A stretch of 64,000 bases of DNA from Yamagishiella unicocca (taxonomy: Eukaryota; Chlorophyta; Chlorophyceae; Chlamydomonadales; Volvocaceae): positions 186,001 to 250,000 of the forward strand of contig BDSL01000026.1 of assembly GCA_003116995.1 (NCBI GenBank). Direction: 5' to 3'. Below are positions 48,025 to 58,492 of the stretch, piece after piece. Position 1 is the stretch's first letter. Every line of letters starts with the position of its first letter. A model generated the notes under the pieces. The model did no database searches. It had not been told where the DNA came from and saw only the letters and a program-made list of their open reading frames with translations. Both the position numbers and the translations under genes were made by a program.

Positions 48025-51000
48025 ATGAACATGGATGACAGCGAAAACAGCAGCGGCAGCGAATCCGGGGCGGTTGAGGTCGCTGTCCAGCTGTCGCGAT
48101 TCCACATGGAGACCATTGAAGGCAGCTCCACCGGCGACGTGGACATCCGTGGCCTCTGCCTGGGTGTTGGCGACCGCCAGCTTCTCACCGACGCCCACCT
48201 GGCGTTGCGACGGGGCACCCGTTACGGCCTCGTGGGGCGGAACGGCTCCGGCAAGAGCACGCTTCTAAAGTCCTGCGCCAACAAAGCCATCCCGGGCCTA
48301 CCTCGTGACATGAAGGTATGCATCTCCCTCCCTTCTCTCACGACCTTGGTCGCAAACCAAGTCGCACTGCTCGCCGCTTTGGGTGTACCAAGCTACGGCA
48401 GGCTACCGTACGCCAGTCGACAAGTTACCGGTACTCTCCCGGTCCGGGTCTGGGTCCGGGGTTTCCCTGTTCCTCGGTGCCCCCCCTGCCACGTCCAGGT
48501 GCTGTACGTGCAACAGGACAACGTGCCCGGTGACCGGCGGTCGGCGCTGCAGACGGTGCTGGACTCGGGCAGCAGCAGGGGGGCGCTGCAGGCGCAGATC
48601 GCAGAGCTGGAGGCGGCACTGGACGAGCACGGGGAGGAGGCGGAGGGCGTGGTGGAGAGCGAGGGGGGCGCGCAGACGCAGAAGCTGGTTTCGTGTGTGC
48701 GGGCAATACTGGCTGGACGGGCGGAGTACCAAGCTGTGGAGGCAGGTGGGTTCCCGCCGGCTACTGCTGTAGCAGCGGCGGTGGTGGCTGCTATGTCCAG
48801 GCTCATAGAGGTCCGTGTTCCCACACTACTGATGCGGGAATCGAACCGCCGACTGCCGGGTGCAGAGCAAACAGCGGCGCGACGGAGCCGGGCTCGCGGC
48901 AAGGAGGCATTGCGGGTCGCTGTCGCTGCTCGGGAGCAGGCGCGCAAGGCCCAAGAGGAGCAGGTGCCACTGTCAAGGGAGGGTGGCGAGAAGACCCGGT
49001 TACACGACATAGGAAGCGGAGGGTAGAAAGGCGCATAGCCTTCGGACATGTCTGCGGATTCGTCTGCGGATATGCTGGCCAGGGAGGAAGGGAGGGTGCG
49101 AATGAGGGAGGGTGGTAGTGGTTTTTCAGGAGGTGTTTCCTGCGTCGCTCCTGGCGGCACTGTAACACGCTCCGTACCGCAGACGGCGGGAGTCGCTCCG
49201 TGCTGGCCTCGTCCACCTTACTGCACACCTCCACGCATTGCATCAACGCGTACAGCACCATGGCACCGCCACCCGCACCCCGCCCTTCCTCCCATTCCCG
49301 TTGCCCCTTCACAAGTATCACCCTCCCCCCCTCCCCCCACCCCCACACACCACCAATCCTCAAACCCTGCGGAACCCTTCTGCACAGCTCACGCCCGAGA
49401 AGGCGGCTTCGCTGGCGCCGCAGCTGCTGGCCGACCTGTACGACAGCCTGGACCAGCTGGGGGGCAGCGAGGAGGAGGACCAGCTGCGTGCCGCCGCCGT
49501 GCTGGACGGGTTGGGTTTCAGCGCGCAGCAGCGGCAGGCAGCCACCCTGGAGCTCAGCGGCGGGTGGCGGATGCGGGTGAGCATGGCGGGTGGCCTCGTG
49601 CTGTGCGTGCCGTGCGATGCCCGCCGTGCTGTGCTGTGCTGTGAGACCCGCACCGTCGCTATGCTAGGCTGGGTGTTGTACACGGCGCGGTACAACAAGG
49701 ACAATAGCGGCGGGGGCGTTGGTAAAGCGAACCTAACGGTCGTCCTCGTCCCAACCGCCGCCAGGTGGCCCTCGCCTGTGCGCTGCTGGCCGAGCCGCAC
49801 CTGCTGCTGTTGGACGAGCCAACCAACCACCTGGACATCCAGTCCATCCTGTGGCTGCAGGTACGGGCCCACCGTGGGGCATGAAACCCTAAAACACAAA
49901 TCCTTCCCCGATCACACCCGCGCACGCCCCCCGCGTCGCCTCCTTCCCCTCCAAGGACCTGGCAAAGACGCCGCTGCCACCTCCCGCCTACTGCCCACCT
50001 GCTACAATCCTGCCCACGCCTCCCCCCTAACCGCCACACCTCATGTCCCGCTCCCGCTCCCGCCCCGCGCCCGCGTCACCCACGTCCAGGACCACCTGGC
50101 CCACCGCTGCCCCAGCCAAACGGTGCTGCTGGTGAGTCACGACCGGTCCTTCCTCAACGCCGTGGCGCAGGAGACCATCGTGCTGCGCGATGGCCGGCTC
50201 GAGTACTTCCCAGGAACGTACGACGCGTACATGCAGGTACGGCATAATGCCTGTCCGTACATCCCGAAACCGGGACCGCCCAGCCCAACTGCCCGCCCAC
50301 GTTGATTTCGCGTGTGCGATCCAGTGCATCCATGCTCACTTCAACTACCGCAACTTGCGGCGTCCCCAAATCCATCCAACCTCTGCCTTACCATCGCAAC
50401 TACAATAACCACCGTAACCACTGTAACTACCATGTGGTTGTCCGCGCTGGCCCTCCTGCAGGCCCGCGCTGAGGCGTCTCTGCACAAGGAGCGCCAGGTG
50501 GCGGGTCAGGAGCGGCAGAAGGCGCACCTTGTGGACACCATCGCCCACGCGGAGAGAGCGGCGAGGCAGGTGGGTGATGAGGGCGGGGAGCGGAGGTGGG
50601 CGGTTGGGAGGTTGGTACGGCCGGCAAAACGGTTGAACGTGATGCTGGTCGTGGCGTTGTGTGTTGATAGTCCCTTGGGATGGCTGTGGAAGCCACTAAC
50701 CCGAGCCCACTGCCCGCCTGTCCCCACTGGCCGCTGGTGTGTCCAGGCTGGGGACGACAAGCGGTTGCTTCAGGCGGCGAGCCGGCGGAAGAAGATCGAC
50801 AGACTGGGGGCGGAGAAGACGGCGGACGGCAAGAGGTTCAAGGTGTCGTACTGGGCAGGATGGCACGAGACGCTCCGGCCCCAGGCAAGTCAAGGCCAGA
50901 TCGCTCGGCCAGAGCCGTACGGAATCGTACGGCGGTTGCCGGCAGGATCTTGGTTGGGACAGCGGGGGGCCGCAGTCCCTTCGCCGGGCGCTGCGAGCAG

Positions 51001-53042
51001 TAGCAGTGCCCCGAGTTTCCATCCAGCGAGGAGTTTAGCTCCCGGGCGCCTTTTCCTGCTGTTGCTCCGCTGATCCTCCTGCTGTTGCTGTTGTGCCTTC
51101 CCTACTTCAAAAACATGTTCCCGTTACTGGTGCTGGTCACCGAGCTGGACACTGCGCCTGGGGTGTGTGGTGCAGGTCGAGTTGGACAGGCCGGACGAGC
51201 CCGTAGTGCTGCAGCTGCCGCCGCCGGAGGCCCTGCGGCAGCGAGGACCGCTCCTTCAGCTGCGAGATGTAACGGTGGCGTACGGCGCCACAGAGGCTGC
51301 GGCGGGTGGAGCGGCGCCCGGGCCTTCCGCCAGGGCGCCACCTCCGGCAGCTGCAGCAGCAGCCGCAGCAGCAGCGACAACGGTAATTAAGGGAGCCGGG
51401 CCGGTGAGGGCGGCAGCACCACCGCTGGCGCCGCCGGGCCCAGCAAAGACTCGCGGCGGCGCAAAAGGGTCTGCGGGGAAGACCCCAGCGCCGGCCGCAG
51501 CGGCGCCAGCCGGCAACGGCGGGGGCAGTAACGGCGGCGGCGGCGGTGTGACGGTGCTGCGAGGAGTCACCATGGACATCGAGGAGGGCACACGCATTGG
51601 ACTGGTGAGGAGCTTCCATGCCTCGTCTATATCTCGTCCATGTCTCGTCCATGTCCCAATGACCTCCCGAGCCCCGCTGACCGCCTGACGCCCTAGCGGG
51701 GTGGGGCTTCACTCGGACCTTTTCCTGCAGGTTGTCAACCTCTCCGCTTCCATCTCCCCACAGACCTCAACCCCATTGCCTCTCAAATGCCGACCCACGG
51801 GTTTCCTCTGGCCCCCCCCCCTTGGGTTCTCAACTGCAGCTGGGTCTCAACGGCAGCGGCAAGTCGTCCCTGCTGCGCGTGCTGAGCGGCGCCCTGGCGC
51901 CGGCCGCGGGTGAGGTGTGTTCGCCCTGCCCTCGCCTGCTGGTAGCCTGCCTGGACCAGCACAGCGGCAGGCGGCTGCTGCAGCAGCAGCGGGAGCAGCA
52001 GGGGGGGCAGGCGGAGGAGGTCAGAGGCCAGCGAGGAGGCAAGGCAGGCGACACGGAGGGGCCACCGACAGCCTTCACGGCCGTGCAGGTAGCATAGCTG
52101 GGCGCTGGGTGGCTTGATGCGGGGCACCTGTACAGGATACCCGACCCAGCTGGCGCTCGCCCAGCTATATAAATACTACCCGCGGAGCACCAGCGCCTAG
52201 TGGTGCATCGCCAAATGTGGGAGACAGCTCTCTGCCTGGGCCTGCTCTGCGCCTGACGTCGGCTCCCTCCTGCGCTGCACCGCACCGCACACCGCTGCAG
52301 GCACGTGCCCCGCACCTGCGGCAGCAGGAGGTGTACGACTACCTGGGCAAGCTTGCCGTACCGGGCCCGATGGCCAACACCCCGCTGGCGGTGCTGAGCG
52401 GCGGGCAGCGCTGCCGGGTGGCGCTGGCGCTGGCGGTGCTACCCAGGTGCGCGCCAGCGCTGCCTGCCCTCCCGCGCCCGCCCGCTACTCACATTTGTTT
52501 GAGGACCGTGAACTCCCTGACGGGTCGCGAGGGCTTGAGTGACCGCGTCGTATGCCCATCTCCCGTACAGGCCGCACGTGTTGCTGCTGGACGAGCCGAC
52601 GAACCACCTGGACCTGATGGCCGTACAGGCGCTGTCGAGCGCGATACGGGCGTGGGAAGGTGCGATGGGTGTTGGCGCGCGCCACCAGCAGATGCTTAAT
52701 CAGGCACGCACGGCGCGGCATTGCCTAACTTGTCAACCATCTATCTGGCTAGGCGAACTTCGGCAGGAGCACCGCCAATACGCAGGCTTGTGCCTCCGCC
52801 TTTTAATCCAGCCTCATCCAAATCCCAACATCCCAGGTGCCGCGGTCATCGCGAGCCACGACCTGCAGTTCCTGAAAGACACCTGCCACGAGGTGTGGGT
52901 GGTGGAAGGCGGCGCTGTGATGCGTTCACAGCAGCAGGAGGTGTCGCAGGCCGTCGACGCGTATGCGACGCGCCTTCTGGACCGTGTTCGGCGGCGGGCA
53001 GAGAAGCTGCGGAGGCAACAAGGCGGTGGCGGTGCCGTGTAG
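48025..53042 (+). CDS. ABC-F family ATPase (GCN20-like), two ABC domains
   Basis: Soluble twin-ATPase without membrane segments; the family acts on ribosomes in translation control. Thirteen exons: 48025-48315, 48499-48745, 48866-48963, 49388-49576, 49765-49860, 50090-50236, 50462-50569, 50747-50884, 51176-51604, 51840-52088, 52301-52446, 52571-52659, 52837-53042. All in frame, 810 residues. Domain 1: Walker [10 protein letters not shown] (71-79), signature LSGGWRMR (268-275), Walker [13 protein letters not shown] (288-299), then [11 protein letters not shown]. Linker: [15 protein letters not shown] helix. Domain 2: GLNGSGKSS (583-591), [12 protein letters not shown] (696-707), [11 protein letters not shown] (717-727), VIASHDLQF. 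An Ala/Pro/Gly-rich insertion of about 80 residues (51290-51540) interrupts domain 2 before its Walker A. Exon 3 is inferred from phase and its Arg/Glu/Gln-rich helix. Intron 8 begins GCAAGT, a GC donor. ATG at 48025 chosen; a second Met lies two codons on. Confidence 0.92.
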
Positions 53043-54437
53043 TGCAGCGCCACGAACAGGAATACGCACGTATGCGGGGCTGGGGGTGCGCGATGGCAGG
53101 ATGGGGTGCACGAGGGAAGGGGTAGGCGGTAGGGCTGGTGTGCGGCAAAGGCCCGCTGGAGTTGCGCGGGCGGTGAGAAATGTAGACCGGCTGAAGAAGC
53201 GGCGCCGCATGGCGGTGGTGGAGCCGCAACGACTTCATTTCGTACGAGCAGTGGAGCCAGTGGAGAGGGGCCAGGGCGGCGATTGCGTGAGACCCTCCGT
53301 GCCGTGCTGCTTGTGACGTTGGACGTGCTCCTGGAGCTAGGTGGGACGTCCTGCTGGCGCTTCCGTCCAACTGGAGACAGACCCCTGGGTCACTGCGGTC
53401 CCGCCTGGGCCGGTGGGCCAAGATGTGGCCGGTGGGCCAAGATCCTAGCGACGAGTGCAGCGGCAAAGGGGGTTGGCGAGAATACCCAGCTGGACCATGT
53501 GGTCTGGGGCCCACTGCAACAGTTACTACCCGGTGACACGACAGGGGGGCCCCTGACGCGCCGAATTGCAACTTGCAAGTACGGACTCACATGGCTTGTG
53601 AGGGCTGGGGTCTGGTAGTAAAGGAGGGACTTCCAACACAGCGCCGCGTTGGCAGTTGGCACTCGCCACTGCGGCCAATTGAAAGCGGTTGCAGCACAGG
53701 CCCCAACCCCCAGTGCACATGCACGTTGATCACGTACGGCACACGTGTCGCCGTTGCCGCTGCCGCACATAGCGAGCGGCACGACATGATGTCCAGTAAA
53801 CTGCACAGCAATATCCCCAAGGTCGACAATTATGAAGCCACGTCATGGAGCAGGGGCTCAGCACGAGAGCCCCGAGTTGCAAAAGACCACCGAATTGTCA
53901 TCAGTAACCAGCCGCTGTCTTCGCGGCTACAATTCACCAACGCCGCTAGGAAGAATCCAATATCCATAAATACATTCCGCTTCAATCAAATCACGCGCAA
54001 GGTCTTTTTCCCTTCTAGCCCTCACACATCACAGTTATCTGCCGATCCTTACTTGCGGTATGGTATCCCCAAAACCATTGCCATCCGACACCGCTATCAG
54101 CTTGGGCCTGGCCCGGCCCGTGCCTTCCTCTTACTTCGAAACGATACCCCTACCCGGTTCACGCACGTGTCTACGCCCTGTCCGGCTCACCACACCATGT
54201 AACGCATAGCTTCTTCCTCCAATCGTCATCCGGATGCTGCAACCAGATATCGACCCCCAGTGCCCATCCTACGCCGTCACCGCGTGGACATGGTGAAGGG
54301 CGGCGTGTCGCATTGCGAACGTCGTTCTCCCGATAGCTGCGATCCAGGACTGCACCACCTCACGCCGATCCGTCTCCTGCCCACTCCTGTCAACCTACCG
54401 ACCGCTCCGAAACCGCGACCGAGCCTGGCGCCCCCCA
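53043..54437. other. Convergent intergenic region, ABC-F and sulfotransferase
   Basis: 1.4 kb without a supported gene. It contains a fragment of the dispersed repeat (about 53495-53535, GGTCTGGGGCCCACTGCAAC). A long plus-strand frame (53573-54202) lacks a recognisable family and has unlike-gene composition. Confidence 0.5.
54198..54202 (+). terminator. Candidate TGTAA signal for the ABC-F gene
   Basis: First clear plus-strand TGTAA after the ABC-F stop, about 1.15 kb downstream. The distance makes it uncertain. Confidence 0.3.
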
Positions 54438-55719
54438 TCAATTTGGGGTCTTCGACGCAGGCATTCTGGTGAAGCTGATTGGGGTGCTCGGGTCCTCTTT
54501 TAAGAACGCCAAAAGGTTCTTGGCCAGCGTGGCATTTTTCTGCGGGGGGAGCACCGGGCTTTGGATCCTAGCAAGGAAGCTGGCGGAATTTCAGCATATT
54601 CCGCCTTACCTTGGCGTCGTACATGTGCTCGTAAATGACGCGGAATGCGTTCTCCGGATTCTGTTTCACGTACTCATCAAACAAGGCATGTGTGTTCTCC
54701 AAATCTTTTTGGAACTCCTCTTCGGGGCGACTCCGATCCATGTCAAACAGCTTTGCGTTTGCCTCCAGTGAAGGCGATTCACGTGTGTTCAGCACCACCT
54801 GTGGGGTTTACGGGTGATCAGGCCGGCCTTCGCGTCTGACATGCAGTTGGTACGCGTACCTTGACATGTAGACATAGCTTACGCAGGAATTTCATAAACC
54901 CGAAGAAAAATTCCGCGCATCTGTCGGATTGAAAAGATCGTCCACATACATACCTGAACAGGTTACACTTCCGTGTTAGTCACAGGACGCAAAGGACTGC
55001 CCCTGCCCCCCCCCCCCAAAGGACTGTACCTGCTATCCTTGAAACCCGAGACGAAATCTGCGGGTAAATGGTGGGTAAGAAAGCCTGGTGTTAGCACTTG
55101 AGGTCCCGCGGTGTGGCGAGGGGTTGGGTTTTTTCCCAAAACGCTTACTTTTACCATAATACCCATATAGCACCGCATAGTAGGACCTGGCAGCGGCCAT
55201 AACACGATTGACAGGGAACTCGTTGAACCACGGCAGTTTTTCTTGGGTTGCTTCTTGGTTATATAAGCTCTTTATCTGCTCGAACGATTCATGCCGATGT
55301 TCCGACCAGTTGAACTTTGTCTGGCTAAGAGGGATAGCTGTCGTCCAGTTGAAATTCCTGTGGCGGCAGCAGCAGCAGCAAGGGTCAAGCACATGCCAGT
55401 ACAGTACAACAGGGAAAACTTACATGTAAGACTCATAAACGTTCCAAAACGCAGCCCATTGTTCTCCGCGTATTAAGTAGTTTGGAAGTTGATTGAGGGC
55501 ATCCATAAGCGCTGTAGACCCGGACTGTCCCGTTGCCAGGATAAAAACGCAATTATTTGCCACAAACCTCTGTGGAGCAGCATTTTCGCCCTGTCTGGGT
55601 AACCTTTCTTGCGCTATCTGCGCCGTATTCACGTTGCGCGCGTCTGCCGCCTGTGGAATGGTGTCAGACGTTCCTGCCCCAACCATGGCCAAGAGTACTA
55701 TAAGGATGACGTACTCCAT
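54438..55719 (-). CDS. Secretory-pathway sulfotransferase
   Basis: PAPS-dependent sulfotransferase, expected in the Golgi lumen, transferring sulfate to sugars or proteins. Six exons: 55424-55719, 55149-55357, 55030-55057, 54860-54920, 54610-54798 and 54438-54539; all phases match, 294 residues. The chosen ATG (55719) has the context CCACCATGG and starts a hydrophobic signal or anchor (MEYVILIVLLAMVGAGTS). An upstream in-frame ATG at 55842 would bury that signal, so I reject it. The 5'-phosphosulfate loop is VFILATGQSGSTALMDAL (TGQSGST at 63-69). GFKDSR is followed by CAEFFFGFMKFLRKL and then VVLNTRESPSLEAN, the 3'-phosphate-binding region (R204 and the following Ser). Exon 3 is only 28 nt. 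Substrate unknown; sulfated matrix glycoproteins are common in volvocine algae. Confidence 0.88.
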
Positions 55720-58492
55720 GGTGGAAAATAGTTGAACGGAAGGCTTTGATTGAGACTCTGATTGAGACTCTTGCAGTGGCACAGCGGATACAAAGTCAGG
55801 TCCTGGTTTCGGAGTCGACATTGGGTCTGGGCATGGGGCCACCCACGGTCCTATCCTACCAACAATCGCAGCTGAAACCTCCTAGCACAGTTACTGTAGA
55901 AGGCCCGTTGAACGACTGCCGGAGAAAGCAGCTTTGACCTGTCAAAGTCAGTGCATCACCGTAATCGGTCCACTTATGGACCACCGACGCTTCGTTCACC
56001 CCGATTGTAGGCTCGCGTCCTAGACGTCAGCATGAGCACGCCAAGGATTGTCAGCCACCAGCATCTCTCGCGCAGCACGGCGCGACTCCCACGCCTCCGA
56101 CGTGAATCGTAACAGCAGGGTGTAATCGTAACAGCACAGAGGTTTCCGGCAGCCGGTATCCTGCACCGCGGTGCACGGGTCTCCGGGTGCGCGTCTGTGT
56201 ATACTTTAGGGATGGCAACAGGGGAGGAGGCACCGTACCCCCGAGGCACGCACCAGTCGCTCTCCACTCCATGCTGATTTGGCGACGCAGCCTTGGGTTC
56301 CATCCTTTCCCTGCACGTCGCGTCGAGGATACGCTAGCCGTAAATGGCCACTGCCGGCTGCATACGTGGCACGTCAGTAGCCTTGCTCAGGTCATTCAGA
56401 AGGCCAGATCCAGACAGCTCGATAACAGCTGCATACTAGCCTCCTCCTGCTGGGGCTGCACTCGAGCTACGATTCCTGTCATGACAGACAACGACAACAG
56501 CTGCATACTAGCCTCCTCTCGCTGGGGCTGCACTCGACCTACGGGTACTCCTTCGGCGTCAGGAGCATCAGGGTCCTTCGGGGACCAAGTGAGATGTGTA
56601 GCTCGGGCATTACGACTCGAGAGAACATCGCGTTCGGGCATTGTATGAGTAACTCGCACAGCTTCAGTGCCATGTCGTAACTGGCGCCACTTCACAGCAA
56701 CACCCCTTGCGACAAGCACCCGGCCTCATAAGCTGCAAACGGCTGCAACACGACTTCGTCCTCCAGCCCACTGAGAGCGACTGATCGCAAGTGTCCGTGA
56801 CTATATCAAAAGCAGCACCCAGTGTGTCCGCACGGTGACGTTGCGGAAACACGGTGCGACTGGTACCTCGATGTCTACACGGTGGTGGGGCCTGCGATCC
56901 AGGCAGGAGCTCACCCAGCCGACGCATCGCGTCGTGTTCTTCCGGCTGCACCAGCTTTTACATTCCCCCCCAAAAACCTCATGGCAAAGCAACTCCTTTT
57001 TTTAAAAAAGGACGCTCTATTGCAACGGCGGCGCAAGACGCGCGCAGTGCCAGTTGCTGCTGACTCCCCATCACACAACGTCCGCTGCAAGGCTGCATCC
57101 TAAGGTCCTAAGAGCGTCAACGTACGGCTGTTGTATTCGGCTACCCATAGAATGGGACATCCCGCGGCATCCTGAGCAACGCAAACGCCTCAACACTTCT
57201 CACACCAAACCAACTGCATGAATCAACATAATCTAATACAGATTACCGTATCCGTCGCGTTATTAAGGCAAAAACCAACCATCACTCCTCGACCAGTATA
57301 TGTCGGTACGCGCCAGATGTAGGGAGTCCGGCGCAGGGTCGGAACCTGGTCCCCGCCACAGTGCCCTAAAAAGTGCCTACTCGGAGCTGACCAGCTTAAC
57401 GCCCATAAAGCCTCGGCCTCGACGTTTCAGGCAGTCATGTGCACCGTCTTTAGCGCCTTACCACCATAGAAGTAAGGCAGTCGGGAACACGAGGTCGCAG
57501 CAAGGGGCGGCACGCGGGGACGCACGCCCTGCCCTCTGTTCTCAACGAGCCCTCGTGGGGAAGGCAGCCGGTCAAAGTATTAGTCCTCAATCAAACAGCT
57601 TTGATGCCTGAAGAGGCAACAAATCGCGACCTACCACTGCAACTTGAATACAACCAGTACCGTAACACTGCGCATACTGGGGCCAACTTTAATCCAGTGT
57701 TCCTCTGCATTTCAGTCCCAAGCACCCAGCCGGCGCTATATCAGTTCATCAGCGGCCAGCTGCCACCGCACAGCACCTGCCGCGCATCGCTCCGAAGTCG
57801 CCACAAGTAACCGAAATAACGTCATGCCGCGCACACGTATGTGCAGGCGCTTTATAACCACATAGCTGCTTTAGTTTGCACAACCACAGTACAGGTGCGA
57901 CCACGTTTCCAGCTCTCGCAAACACAAGACACACAATCTGCCCTCGATTCCAAGAGCGCCACCTCACTCCAAGTTCCAGACGGCAATTATGTCATCGCGC
58001 ATGCGCACGACCAGCGCAGCCATCACCAAATCGGCACCCAGCCGCCGCCCTCGATCCGCCAATCGCATTTCCATGTCGCCGCCCTAATATCTTGCCATCG
58101 CCCGCTGCCCCAACCCGGTCAGTTGCGCGCTCCGCAACACCGAATACGCCTCTTGCTGCAGCACTGGAGACATATCGATACCTGCACGCTAGGCGTCCAC
58201 CCACTTGAGATAGGCCTCGGCGCCGATCCGCGCCCGGGAGAGGAACGGAACGCTGCGGCGCCGTTGGAAAAGCACTGAAGAATTGCACAATGACGCGGAC
58301 ACACGGCAATTCGCTAGGCACATGTCATTCTGCGCGGCTGCTGCTGCTGCTGCTGCTGTCGCTGCGAGCGCCTCCAAACCACCCACCTGGTGGCGGCAAG
58401 CTGCAGCCACCGCTTCCAGGGTGACCCACCCAGCCACCCACCCACACCGCTTCCCAGGTCGGGCCCCAACCGAGTGCAAGCCATGCCGCCCG
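55720..58492. other. Intergenic region upstream of the sulfotransferase
   Basis: 2.8 kb holding the sulfotransferase promoter and the 3' side of the Gln-rich gene. It contains a 47-bp direct repeat. No supported gene; open frames here are short and lack splice or domain support. No clear minus-strand TGTAA was found for the Gln-rich gene. Confidence 0.5.
56424..56542 (+). repeat. 47-bp direct repeat, period 72
   Basis: Segments 56424-56470 and 56496-56542 match with about three differences, starting AACAGCTGCATACTAGCCTC. On the minus strand both units encode RVQPQxEEASMQLL, but no gene is evident around them. Confidence 0.9.

Noticed and set aside
48813..48900. tRNA gene on the minus strand
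   Set aside because: Only the B-box and a short stem fit. No acceptor stem, D arm or anticodon arm can be drawn.
53573..54202. 209-residue plus-strand frame downstream of the ABC-F gene
   Set aside because: No recognisable domain, mixed composition unlike neighbouring genes, no splice support, and it lies in a probable 3' UTR.
55720..55842. N-terminal extension of the sulfotransferase from an upstream ATG
   Set aside because: It would place a 41-residue polar segment before a clear signal sequence. The downstream ATG has the better start context.
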